Positions 46,391-54,313 of a stretch of 64,000 bases of DNA are shown here, piece by piece. The translations under genes were made by a program, and so were the position numbers. Location of the stretch: contig CAXXFQ010000024.1 in NCBI GenBank assembly GCA_963674475.2, positions 1,047,964 through 1,111,963 on the forward strand. The letters are read 5' to 3'. Position 1 is the first letter of the stretch; each line of letters opens with the position of its first letter. The DNA is from CAXXFQ01 sp963674475 (GTDB taxonomy: Bacteria > Planctomycetota > Planctomycetia > Pirellulales > Thermoguttaceae). The notes below the pieces were generated by a model, which searched no databases, was not told the origin of the DNA, and saw only the letters and a program-made list of their open reading frames with translations.

Positions 46391-46999
46391 ATCGCGCTGG
46401 CGGTCCGCTATTTCCTTCGTAAGGGGAACGAAAAACGGCAAACGCAAAAAAATCGTTCACGACCAATCCCTTTAGGGGGAACCGGAAAAACCCAAAAGGT
46501 GCGTAGCCCCACATACCCCCCCTTCGCCTCACGTCAAAAATCTTGGCTCACCGTCAAAATAGGCAGTTTCCGGCTTGAAGATCGTGCAAAATAAATCGAA
46601 TTTAGCGGTTGAGAAGCCGATTTTTTCCGATTAGAATAAACTTGTACGGTAGTTGGCTCATAAGCGGAGCTTTTTCATCCCCGGTTTCCTCTTAGAAAAT
46701 CCCCCTTGGTAAAAAACCTGCCTTTGGCCCGCCTGATCGTTGTCGGCCGCTTGCCGTGACGTTCGAAAAGCATCCTGTTTTTTCATGACGGCCAATCCTG
46801 TTTTTTTACCCAAAGGGTTCGTGTTTTCTGAAAAGAAAGCGGGGGAGTCAAAAAAAAGTCGTTCGGAACGGGGCAAACGTCCGCGCCGCATTGGTTCGGA
46901 CCTGGTTACTTCGCTTTTTTGAGTTTTAATTCCCACCTATTAATTATCCTAAAAGTAGCAAATCCTCATCACGGTTGATAACGGTGAGGATGCTGATAC
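46391..46999. other. 609-bp intergenic stretch
   Basis: It follows the small-protein array. The only open frames are short and lack RBS or family features. It is A/T-tract rich, with no clear terminator, repeat or RNA gene. The RBS of the following doxX-like gene (TGAGGA) is at its right end. Confidence 0.5.
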
Positions 47000-47995
47000 G
47001 TGAGGAGGTTTCCCCTGAGATACTCTGGCTATCGAATCAGTATTATTGCGGTGATCGCGTTGGTCGCGCTTCGGCTCACCATCGGGTGGCACTTCTTCTA
47101 CGAAGGTGTCTGGAAAATCACCAACTACGAGAAGTTCTCGACCACCCCCTTCCTGGTCGGCGCCAAAGGGCCTGCCGCCCCGCTCTATTATTGGATGGTC
47201 TACGACATCGACGGCAAAGAACGCCTCGCGATCGAGACCAACGAAAAGGGGAATAAGCTTATCCCCGGCCAGGGTTACTTCGACGCCTGGGAAGAACAAC
47301 TGGCCAAGGCAAAGGCAAAGTACCGTCTCGACGAAGCGTCCTCAAAAAAGGCCGACGCAGTCTACGAGCAGTATCGAAAATCGCTTCGCGAGTATCTCAA
47401 CGACAATACCGAAGGGGTCGAAGCCTATTTCGGCAGTCTGGCCCGGTTTGAAGCAACGAAAGCGGCCGGGACAAATCTGGCGCATCACAATAAGAAGCGA
47501 CTCTGGGACGAGCAGCAAAAACTCCGCAAGGAAGTGGGCGGTTGGCTCAACGAAATTGACGCGATGGGCGACGACTATCGGATGGCCCTGTACCACGTGA
47601 TCCCCGATGATCAACGAGCCAGTTACGCTCCGCTGGGCGACGGGATCGACCGCGAAGATCTGTTCAACTTCGCCATGACCGCCGCGCTTGCCGGAATGGG
47701 TTTGTGTCTGCTTTTGGGCTTCTGCACCCGACTGGCCTGTCTGGGTGGAGCGGTCTTCCTGTTCAATGTCGTGCTGACCCAGTTGCCCTGGCCGTCGATC
47801 TATCCGCCGATGCCGCCGGTAACCGGCCACTCGCTGTTGATCGACAAGAACTTCGTCGAGATGATCGCGATTCTCGTCGTGGCAAGCGTTCCTGCCGGAC
47901 GATGGGCCGGGTTGGATTTTTTCCTCTATCGTTGGATCGGACGCCCGTTTTTGAAATACGTCGGCGCCCCGCTTGAACTCGACGAAGACTTTTAA
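47000..47995 (+). CDS. DoxX-family membrane protein with large hydrophilic insertion
   Basis: This 331-residue protein uses a GTG start with TGAGGA nine bases upstream. Helix 1 (IIAVIALVALRLTIGWHFFYEGVWKI, ~15-40) carries the DoxX signature. A hydrophilic, Lys/Glu-rich, probably coiled-coil insertion spans ~75-215. Three more helices then follow (FAMTAALAGMGLCLLLGF; LACLGGAVFLFNVVLT; VEMIAILVVASVPAGRW). Ordinary DoxX proteins have ~130-160 residues without the insertion. The family is linked to quinone/thiosulfate redox and terminal oxidases. It precedes the Gfo/Idh genes. Confidence 0.85.
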   Translation: MRRFPLRYSGYRISIIAVIALVALRLTIGWHFFYEGVWKITNYEKFSTTPFLVGAKGPAAPLYYWMVYDIDGKERLAIETNEKGNKLIPGQGYFDAWEEQLAKAKAKYRLDEASSKKADAVYEQYRKSLREYLNDNTEGVEAYFGSLARFEATKAAGTNLAHHNKKRLWDEQQKLRKEVGGWLNEIDAMGDDYRMALYHVIPDDQRASYAPLGDGIDREDLFNFAMTAALAGMGLCLLLGFCTRLACLGGAVFLFNVVLTQLPWPSIYPPMPPVTGHSLLIDKNFVEMIAILVVASVPAGRWAGLDFFLYRWIGRPFLKYVGAPLELDEDF

Positions 47996-48009
47996 TTGAT
48001 GACGATGAA

Positions 48010-48047
48010 AAAGGGAAATCGGCTTTGATAAGGGCCGCTTTCCCTTT
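48010..48047 (+). terminator. First hairpin after the DoxX gene
   Basis: AAAGGGAAA-CGGC pairs with GCCG-TTTCCCTTT around a loop of about 12 bases (one mismatch per arm), 15 bp after the DoxX stop. The T tract is absent, so termination strength is uncertain. Confidence 0.6.
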
Positions 48048-48067
48048 CACCCCATATCGAATTTTCC

Positions 48068-48108
48068 AAGCCGACGCCTCTTTGAAACGACATGGCGTCG
48101 GGCTTTTT
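48068..48108 (+). terminator. Second hairpin with T tract, 43 bp before a start codon
   Basis: AAGCC-GACGCC pairs with GGCGTC-G-GGCTT (one bulge) and is followed by TTTTT. It lies just ahead of the Gfo/Idh gene start (48152), with little room for a promoter between, so it could be a terminator of the DoxX transcript or a leader attenuator. Confidence 0.65.
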
Positions 48109-48151
48109 GGATCGACCACCCTAGGGATTGCATAGACGAGAGGTTGGCAGT

Positions 48152-49837
48152 ATGAATCTGACTCCCGAACAACGTGCGGCGGGGACAGCAAACTTTCGAA
48201 ACCAGATGAACCGGCGCGCCTTCTTGAAGTCCAGCGCCGCGGCCGGCATCGTGGCGGGCGGAAGTTTGGGAGCCTTTTATTTCGGCTACGACGCCAGTCA
48301 CATGGACCCGATCCGGGTCGGCGTCGTCGGCACCGGTGACGAAGGGAACGTCCTCTTGGGGGCAATCAACCCGGACTACGTTCAGGTCACCTGTATCGCT
48401 GACATTCGTCCGTATAACCAGTTTCGCGCTTTCCACGGCGACGTGTATAGCCCCGTAGCCAAAGAGGTCCGCAAAGGCCTCATGAATGTCTACGGCTGGA
48501 AGACCGAAGGCGAAGCACGACGCCATGTCAAGGTCTACGGCGACTACCGAGAACTGATCGAAAACGAGGCGAAAAACCTCGACGCGATCATCATCGGCCT
48601 GCCGCTGCACCTGCACGCTCCGGCTGCCATCCTCGCGATGAAAAACGGCCTGCACGTCCTGACCGAAAAGCTCATGGGCCACAGCGTCCACGAGTGTAAG
48701 GAAATGGCCCGCGTCGCCGACCAGCAGCGTCTCCATCTGGCGACCGGTCACCAACGCCATTACAACATCCTCTACCACGAAGCGATGGACACGATCCAAC
48801 GCGGCGGGCTGGGCGATCTCCATTACATCCGAGCCCAGTGGCATCGCGGCAATTTGCCCGGCAGTGACAGTTGGCAAATGCCGTTACCGAAGGATTGTAA
48901 GCCGAACGATCCGCAAGCCGGAAAGCTTGAACACGAACTGAAAAGTTGGGAACGCAAACTCCGCTCGGTCCGCGGTAGCGATATCGACGTCTGGGCCAAA
49001 AAAGTCGCTCAGAAACGCATGCAGATCGCAGACAAGGTCATTGACGCAGCGAAATTCGGCTACGGACCGGTCGCCGTCAAGGGCGCCGATGGCAAGCCGG
49101 TCTATCAGGGCCCGGCGATGGAAGAGCTGATCCGTTGGCGACTTTGGGAACGGACCGGTGGCGGGTTGATGGTCGAACTGGGAAGCCACCAGTTGGACGC
49201 GGCCAGCATCTTCATCTCGGCGATGCACGGCGGACAGAAGCAGTACCCGTTGGCCGTCTGGGCCGCCGGAAACCGCCCGATCTTCCCGGCCGACCGCGAC
49301 GCGAACGACCATATCGCGTGCATGTACGAATTCCCGGCACCCGGCTACGATCCGAAAGATCCGATCGCCAGCCGTAAGAAGATCAACGTCCAATACGCGT
49401 CGATCAACGGCAACGGCTATGGCGGTTATGGCGAAATCGTCTACGGCACGAAGGGGACTTTGATCCTCGAGCGGGAAAAGGAAGTCATGCTCTTCCAAGA
49501 CAAGTCGGCCAGCAAGGTCAAGGTCGACGCCGCCGCGGCGTTGGACACCCAGGCCAGTGGCGCGGCCCAAGAGGCAGCTACCGCCGGTCCGACTCGCAAG
49601 GTCAGCCGCGGTTACCGCGAAGAGATCGAACACTGGGCCTGGTGCATTAAAAACCCGTCGCCGGAGAACCACCCGCACTGTCACCCAAAGCTCGCCTTGG
49701 GCGACGCAGTCATCGCTCTGACGACCAACATTTCGGCCAAAGAGGGTCGTTCGATCAAATTTAAGAAGGAATGGTTCGACCCCAACAGCGACGAAACGCC
49801 CGAAGGGATCAAACCGGACCTTTCCCGCTACGCGTGA
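48152..49837 (+). CDS. Gfo/Idh/MocA-family oxidoreductase with Tat-like leader, paralogue 1
   Basis: The ATG opening MNLTPEQ is chosen because the second copy begins identically; this gives 561 residues. Residues ~19-45 hold a twin-arginine-like signal (NRRAFLKSSAAAGIVAGG). The Rossmann motif is VVGTGDEGNVLLGA (~56-69); the catalytic EKLM block (family EKP/EKPxA) is at ~172, followed by TGHQRHYNILY. By family knowledge it oxidises a sugar or cyclitol with NAD(P). Export with bound cofactor would explain the Tat signal. It lies 190 bp before its paralogue. Confidence 0.88.
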   Translation: MNLTPEQRAAGTANFRNQMNRRAFLKSSAAAGIVAGGSLGAFYFGYDASHMDPIRVGVVGTGDEGNVLLGAINPDYVQVTCIADIRPYNQFRAFHGDVYSPVAKEVRKGLMNVYGWKTEGEARRHVKVYGDYRELIENEAKNLDAIIIGLPLHLHAPAAILAMKNGLHVLTEKLMGHSVHECKEMARVADQQRLHLATGHQRHYNILYHEAMDTIQRGGLGDLHYIRAQWHRGNLPGSDSWQMPLPKDCKPNDPQAGKLEHELKSWERKLRSVRGSDIDVWAKKVAQKRMQIADKVIDAAKFGYGPVAVKGADGKPVYQGPAMEELIRWRLWERTGGGLMVELGSHQLDAASIFISAMHGGQKQYPLAVWAAGNRPIFPADRDANDHIACMYEFPAPGYDPKDPIASRKKINVQYASINGNGYGGYGEIVYGTKGTLILEREKEVMLFQDKSASKVKVDAAAALDTQASGAAQEAATAGPTRKVSRGYREEIEHWAWCIKNPSPENHPHCHPKLALGDAVIALTTNISAKEGRSIKFKKEWFDPNSDETPEGIKPDLSRYA

Positions 49838-49900
49838 GCACGCGAGAAAATCCCCTTCGACGACGCCCTAGAGAGCGTCGCATAAACAAGTGACCCGAGA

Positions 49901-49920
49901 GGGCTCCGAAACAGGAGCCC
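49901..49920 (+). terminator. Hairpin between the two Gfo/Idh genes
   Basis: GGGCTCC-GAAACA-GGAGCCC, a perfect 7-bp stem, then GGAATTTTC. A weaker stem (CGACGC/GCGTCG) lies at 49861-49880. Confidence 0.6.
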
Positions 49921-50027
49921 GGAATTTTCAGAGTTTTTCAGAAAACACAGGGCCATCGATTTTTGCGGATATCAATAATTTTCGATAGCGAACATTCGAC
50001 CATTTTTTTCGATAGAAGGCGTTTGCG

Positions 50028-51752
50028 ATGAATCTGACTCCCGAACAAAAAGCAATCGGCAAGGAAAATTTCCAAGCGGCATTGGGAAGCTCGCTTCTGC
50101 GTCGCGACTTCCTGGAAAAAGGGATCAAGCAGGGAATCGCCTCGGGCAACGGGCTCGGCTCGTATTACTACGGCTACGACAAGCAGATCGACAAGCCGCT
50201 TCGCGTGGCGATTCTCGGCACCGGCGACGAGGGAAGCGTGCTTTTGGGCGCGATCAACCCGGCCTTCATCGAGGTCAAGGCGATCGCCGACATCCGCCCG
50301 TACAATGTCCACCGCGCATTCCACGGCGACCATTACAGCCCGACGGCCAACAAGGTCCGCTGCGGCCTGATGGAAAAATACGGCTGGAAAACCGAAGACG
50401 AAGCTCGAAAGCATGTCAAGGTCTACAGCGACTACCGTGACCTTTTGAAGGAAGAAACGGATATCGAGGCGGTCATTATCGGGCTGCCCCTTTTCCTGCA
50501 CGCCCCGGCCGCGATCTACTCGATGCGGAAAGGGTATCACGTCCTGACCGAAAAGCTCATGGGCCACAGCGTCCACGAGTGTAAGGAAATGGCTCGCGTC
50601 GCGGAAGAGACCGGCAAGCAACTGGCCACCGGTCACCAACGGCACTACAACGTCCTCTATGACAACGCGACCGAGATGATCAATCAGGGCCTCCTGGGCG
50701 ACATCCACTACATCCGCGCCCAATGGCATCGCGGCAACATGCCGGGCAAGGACAGTTGGCAGATGCCGATGCCCCAGGCGAGCAAACTGGCCAAGGAACT
50801 GGCCGCCTGGACCAGAAAGCTCGAGTCGCTGAAAAAGTCGAAACGAAGTCCGAGTGAAATCGAGCTTTGGGAAAAGAAAGTCGTCCAAAAACAAATGCAG
50901 ATCGGAGACCAGTCGATCACCGAAAAGGCCAAGGATTTTGGCTATGTCGGCGGCCAGGTCAAAGCGGGCGACAAGGTTCTTTACGATTGTTCGCCGATGG
51001 AAGAACTCATCCGATGGCGACTCTGGAACCGGACCGGCGGCGGCCTGATGGCCGAACTGGGTAGTCACCAGTTGGACGCGGCCAGCATCTTCATTTCGGC
51101 CATGCACGGCGGGAAGAAGCAGTATCCGCTTTGCGTCAACGCGTCGGCCACCCGTTCGCTGTTCGACGCCGACCGGGACATCGACGACCACGTTCACTGC
51201 CTGTTTGAATTCCCCGGACCGGGCTACAACCCGAACGACCCGATCGACGAAAAACGTCGGATCAGTGTCGCGTATGCCTCGATCAACGGCAACGGCTTCG
51301 GCGGCTACGGCGAGACGGTCTTCGGTACCGACGGCACCTTGCTCTTGGAAAAAGAAAAAGAAGCGTTGCTCTTCAGCAAGCACTTTGTCGAGGACAAGAC
51401 GCGTGTCGCCAAGGCGAACGACAGCAAGTACCCGCTGAAGCTGGTCAAGGACGAGGCGGGCGAGCCGATCTCCCAAGCGGTCGCCGAGCGGGCCCTGGGC
51501 GACGACCTCAGCCGCGGCTACACCGAAGAAGAAGAGCACTGGGCCTGGTGCATCCGGAACCCCGATTCCGACAACAAGCCCCACTGCCACCCGAAGGTCG
51601 CGATGGCCGACGCGGTGATCGCCTTGACGACCAACCTTGCGATCAAGAAGGGCGAACGGATCGACTTCAAAAAAGAATGGTTCGATCCCAAAAGCGATGA
51701 AACGCCCGAAGGGGTCAAGCCGGACACGAACCGGTACACTGAAATCAGCTAG
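50028..51752 (+). CDS. Gfo/Idh/MocA-family oxidoreductase, paralogue 2 with degenerate Tat leader
   Basis: This 574-residue protein is closely similar to the upstream gene over its whole length (shared MNLTPEQ start, VLTEKLMGHSVHECKEMARV block, GGGLM-ELGSHQLDAASIFISAMHGG block, KKEWFDP end). The Rossmann motif is ILGTGDEGSVLLGA. The N-terminus keeps RRDFLEKG but has lost the hydrophobic stretch of a Tat signal (GIKQGIASGNGLGS), so it is probably cytoplasmic or not cleaved. The pair arose by tandem duplication and may work on related substrates in different compartments. Confidence 0.9.
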   Translation: MNLTPEQKAIGKENFQAALGSSLLRRDFLEKGIKQGIASGNGLGSYYYGYDKQIDKPLRVAILGTGDEGSVLLGAINPAFIEVKAIADIRPYNVHRAFHGDHYSPTANKVRCGLMEKYGWKTEDEARKHVKVYSDYRDLLKEETDIEAVIIGLPLFLHAPAAIYSMRKGYHVLTEKLMGHSVHECKEMARVAEETGKQLATGHQRHYNVLYDNATEMINQGLLGDIHYIRAQWHRGNMPGKDSWQMPMPQASKLAKELAAWTRKLESLKKSKRSPSEIELWEKKVVQKQMQIGDQSITEKAKDFGYVGGQVKAGDKVLYDCSPMEELIRWRLWNRTGGGLMAELGSHQLDAASIFISAMHGGKKQYPLCVNASATRSLFDADRDIDDHVHCLFEFPGPGYNPNDPIDEKRRISVAYASINGNGFGGYGETVFGTDGTLLLEKEKEALLFSKHFVEDKTRVAKANDSKYPLKLVKDEAGEPISQAVAERALGDDLSRGYTEEEEHWAWCIRNPDSDNKPHCHPKVAMADAVIALTTNLAIKKGERIDFKKEWFDPKSDETPEGVKPDTNRYTEIS

Positions 51753-51824
51753 GGCCAGGCCACTTTCCTTCGCCGCCGTGTCACATGCCCGGCGAAGCGG
51801 CTTGGTTTTTGACGGGGTGTTGAC

Positions 51825-51863
51825 GCACCTCTTGGCAGCAATGTTCAAGAGGTGCTTTTTTTT
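51825..51863 (+). terminator. Intrinsic terminator after the second Gfo/Idh gene
   Basis: GCACCTCTTG / CAAGAGGTGC, a perfect 10-bp stem with an 11-base loop, followed by eight Ts. Confidence 0.9.
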
Positions 51864-51954
51864 GCGCGTCACGAATGAAAACACGCTCCCGCCAAAACCA
51901 CTCGGCAATGGGGGACTAGGCCAGGCGAACGGAACGTGGTAAATTGAAAGGGAC

Positions 51955-52000
51955 TTAGAGCGTTTTTAAATTTGGTGTAGCGAGTTCCTTGCGACCGATT
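51955..52000 (+). repeat. Dispersed repeat, left-end fragment (copy C)
   Basis: TTAGAGCG then TTTTTAAA, followed by GTGTAGCGAGTTCCTTGCGACCG, matches the left ends of copies A and B and the AGAGCGGTTTT...GTGTAGCG sequence at 57885-57909. The rest of the element is missing. It lies 220 bp outside the end of arm 1 that can be defined in this window. Confidence 0.65.
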
Positions 52001-52110
52001 TTTTGAAAAGGTTCTTCCCGGCAGGAGGCCGCTTGTGTCCCCGCCATGATTTTCTATCAAAAATAACTCCATTCCTGTCCCCGACTTTCGTCTTAAAAGG
52101 AGGTTTTCCC

Positions 52111-52953
52111 GTGGAAAAATGGCCGATTGGTGTGTTTGCAAGTATCGACGCCGGTTTGGGTGTCAATCTGGAAGTGGTTCGTGATTTGGGGATCCCGACG
52201 GTCCACCTCCACGCGCCGCTTAAAGAGTCGCGCACTCAAGAAAAAGCAAACGAATTTCTCGCCAAACTCAAAGAATACGGGATCACGATCAGCGTGGTCT
52301 TCGGTGGTTTCGAAGGGGAAAGCTACGAGAGCATCCCGATGAGCGCCCAAACCGTCGGGCTCGTTCCGCCGGAAACGCGTGAGGCCCGAACGACCGAAAT
52401 GAAGGAAATCGCCGACTTCGCCAAGCTCTTGGGCGTCGAGCGGGTCGCGCTTCATATCGGCTTCGTCCCCCACGACCAGAACGATCCGCTTTACAAGGGT
52501 GCCGTCGAAGTGGCCCAGGATATCTGCGACCACTGCAAGGCCAACGGTCAGTGCCTCCATCTGGAAACCGGTCAGGAAACGCCCGAGGGACTGTTGCAGT
52601 TCATCGCCGACGTCGACCGGGACAACCTGTTCGTGAACTTCGATCCGGCCAACATGATCCTCTACGGGATCGGCAACCCGATCGAAGCGCTCAAGAAGGT
52701 CGGCAAGTATGTCAAGAGCGTCCACTGCAAAGACGGCAAATGGTCGGACAAACCGGGCGTCGATTTTGGCTGCGAGATGCCGCTGGGCCAAGGGGACGTC
52801 GGATTTGAAGATTTCCTCTCGACCCTCAAAGAGATCGGCTACGACGGTCCGCTGACCATCGAGCGAGAGATTCCGCAAGAGCCCGAACGCCAGAAAGAAG
52901 AGATCGGCGCCGGGGTGAAACTTTTGCAAGACTTGAAAGCGAAACTGCTGTAA
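52111..52953 (+). CDS. Sugar phosphate isomerase/epimerase-like TIM-barrel protein (AP endonuclease 2 / xylose isomerase-like)
   Basis: The GTG start is set by AAAAGGAGG at good spacing; this gives 280 residues. The fold is of the xylose-isomerase-like type with conserved metal-site blocks: LHLETGQE (~150), NFDPANMILYG (Asp/Asn, ~179), SVHCKDG (His, ~209) and LTIEREIP (Glu near the end, ~249). By family knowledge it isomerises, epimerises or dehydrates a sugar or keto-sugar using a divalent metal. It follows two Gfo/Idh oxidoreductases, a pairing common in keto-sugar metabolism. Codons from 52220 on are duplicated in arm 2. Confidence 0.88.
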   Translation: MEKWPIGVFASIDAGLGVNLEVVRDLGIPTVHLHAPLKESRTQEKANEFLAKLKEYGITISVVFGGFEGESYESIPMSAQTVGLVPPETREARTTEMKEIADFAKLLGVERVALHIGFVPHDQNDPLYKGAVEVAQDICDHCKANGQCLHLETGQETPEGLLQFIADVDRDNLFVNFDPANMILYGIGNPIEALKKVGKYVKSVHCKDGKWSDKPGVDFGCEMPLGQGDVGFEDFLSTLKEIGYDGPLTIEREIPQEPERQKEEIGAGVKLLQDLKAKLL

Positions 52954-53010
52954 AAGGCCAAAGAATCAAAGGGATTGCGAAACCGTCGTGATCCCTTTTC
53001 GCAAAACTAG

Positions 53011-53045
53011 AAGGGGAACCTTTTCTTGGAAGGGTTCCCCTCTTT
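53011..53045. terminator. Bidirectional terminator between the TIM-barrel gene and arsR
   Basis: AAGGGGAACC pairs with GGTTCCCCT around an 11-12 base loop, followed by CTTTT on plus and, on minus, by AGTTTTGC. A mirror copy lies in arm 2 around 63175-63209. Confidence 0.8.
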
Positions 53046-53128
53046 TGTTGGTTCAAATTAAAAAACCACTTCTTACGACTTCCCCCGCCGCTCCCTATAA
53101 GCTGCTCGCGAACCGCCTCGCACGGAAC

Positions 53129-53404
53129 CTACTCGTTTTCCATCGACAAGAGGCTCATGAGGTTCATGACCAACGTCGGCCGACAGAGAAAATAACACCG
53201 CTTCGGCCCCTCGATCCGGCAATCGGCCAACCCGGCCTTTTTGAGGATCGCCAGGTGTTGCGACAGGTTAGGTTGGGAGACGTCCAGCAGTTCCTGCGCA
53301 TCTTGGACACAGGTCTCTCCATGGGTCAGCAGATCGAGAATTTCCAGTCGAACCGGGTGCGCGACCGCCTTCAAAAGCGCGGCCTGTTCTTTAAGACGAC
53401 TCAA
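53129..53404 (-). CDS. ArsR-family winged-helix regulator
   Basis: This 91-residue protein uses a TTG start that lies inside the end of the upstream gene (14-bp overlap), so the two are translationally coupled. The ArsR fold is clear: LLKAVAHPVRLEILDLL (~10-26), recognition helix SQPNLSQHLAILKKAGL (~43-59) and wing RIEGPKRCYFLC. C32 (GETCV), C62, C69 and C73 could sense metal or redox state but do not form the classical ELCVCDL site. It is encoded downstream of the C_GCAxxG redox gene. Confidence 0.92.
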   Translation of the reverse strand: MSRLKEQAALLKAVAHPVRLEILDLLTHGETCVQDAQELLDVSQPNLSQHLAILKKAGLADCRIEGPKRCYFLCRPTLVMNLMSLLSMENE

Positions 53405-53720
53405 AATGTCCCTCCAGGAATTCGGCCGTAACCTTGACGCAATCGGAACAAGAGAGGGTCTTTGCCTTTTTGATTTCTCGACACTTCAGCGACTTGGCAT
53501 AGGAGAGAAAATGGGCGTGAAGCCTTTCGCGATCTTCCTTATCGTGCAAGATCGACAAGCCGGCATGCAGGGCCCCACAAAGCCCTTCCTCGGCTCGACC
53601 TCCGCCGTGACCGCGAGCCTCTTCGACCTGCTCTTGGGATGAATCGAACGCCTTGTGGATCGCCTGGGCACAATTATATTGACGGCTTCCGTGATATGAA
53701 ACGGCCGCTTTCGACGGCAT
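53391..53720 (-). CDS. C_GCAxxG_C_C family redox protein
   Basis: This 109-residue protein carries the family pattern: NCAQAI (C17), GLCGALHAG (C48), a KC (C80) and the terminal SCSDCV (C90, C93). The family is associated with iron-sulfur or disulfide chemistry, often next to molybdopterin or electron-transfer genes; its exact role is unknown. It is the first gene of a pair with arsR. A perfect 14-bp palindrome overlaps its RBS, which suggests control by the ArsR-type protein. Confidence 0.85.
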   Translation of the reverse strand: MPSKAAVSYHGSRQYNCAQAIHKAFDSSQEQVEEARGHGGGRAEEGLCGALHAGLSILHDKEDRERLHAHFLSYAKSLKCREIKKAKTLSCSDCVKVTAEFLEGHFESS

Positions 53721-53721
53721 G

Positions 53722-53789
53722 ATAGGAGCTCCTATTTGGGGGACTTTTATATTCGAATTCTATTATATAACAGTCGCCACCAAAATCAA
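53722..53789 (-). promoter_or_regulatory. Promoter and palindromic operator of the C_GCAxxG/arsR pair
   Basis: On the minus strand TTGATT, a 16-bp spacer and TATAAT (53762-53767) form a promoter. The -10 box is flanked by GAATTC/TTCGAA-type symmetry, and the perfect palindrome ATAGGAGCTCCTAT (53722-53735) ends one base before the start codon and contains the RBS. Both are candidate ArsR sites. Mirror copy: palindrome at 62485-62498. Confidence 0.6.
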
Positions 53790-53965
53790 GCTGCCGCCAG
53801 TTTTTTTCGGACGGATAGTAAAATACCTCTTTTTTTCGAAAAAAGGCTTTTACGGATTATGTGGACTCACCCCCTATAAAGGACAGTAAAGCGGCGGGAT
53901 TTCAAGAACCAGCCCGACCTCCAAAATCAGATGAGGGGAAACCGCCTGCCGTGCAAAAGGAGCGA

Positions 53966-54313
53966 TCAGACCGCCCCGGGGCCGCGGGAATAATCGGCGA
54001 CGTTGTAGATGTCGATCGCCGGAAGCACGAAGATATTCCCGTCGCCGCTTGCCCCTTCTTGGCCGGTACGCGCGACGCGAGAAATCGTCTCGATCGTCCG
54101 CTGGAGAAAATCGTCGTTGACCACAATCTCGATGATCACCTTCCGATAAACGTCGGTCACCGGGTCGAGGCCGCGGAACCGTTCGATCCGCGCGTCCTCC
54201 ACGCCGAACGCTTGCGCGTCAGTGACGGTCATTCGAAAGACCTCGGTCTTTTCGAGCGCCTCGCGAACGGCGTTGAGTTTGTGCGGCTGAATGATCGCAA
54301 CGATCATTTTCAT
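53966..54313 (-). CDS. Atypical P-II family signalling protein
   Basis: This 115-residue protein has the P-II N-terminus (MIVAIIQPHKLNAVREALEK; MTVTDAQAFG) and body strands (KVIIEIVVNDDFLQRTIETISRVARTG, GDGNIFVLPA). The T-loop (AFGVEDARIERFRGLDPVTD) has no counterpart of the uridylylated tyrosine. The C-terminal block is IYNVADYSRGPGAV in place of the usual RIRTGE. It starts by ATGA overlap with the ileS stop, so the two are translationally coupled. Family membership is firm; an ordinary GlnB/GlnK role is doubtful. Confidence 0.88.
   Translation of the reverse strand: MKMIVAIIQPHKLNAVREALEKTEVFRMTVTDAQAFGVEDARIERFRGLDPVTDVYRKVIIEIVVNDDFLQRTIETISRVARTGQEGASGDGNIFVLPAIDIYNVADYSRGPGAV

Noticed and set aside
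46658..46936. A 92-codon minus-strand frame in the region before the DoxX gene
   Set aside because: No RBS, no family signal, very basic composition typical of chance frames.
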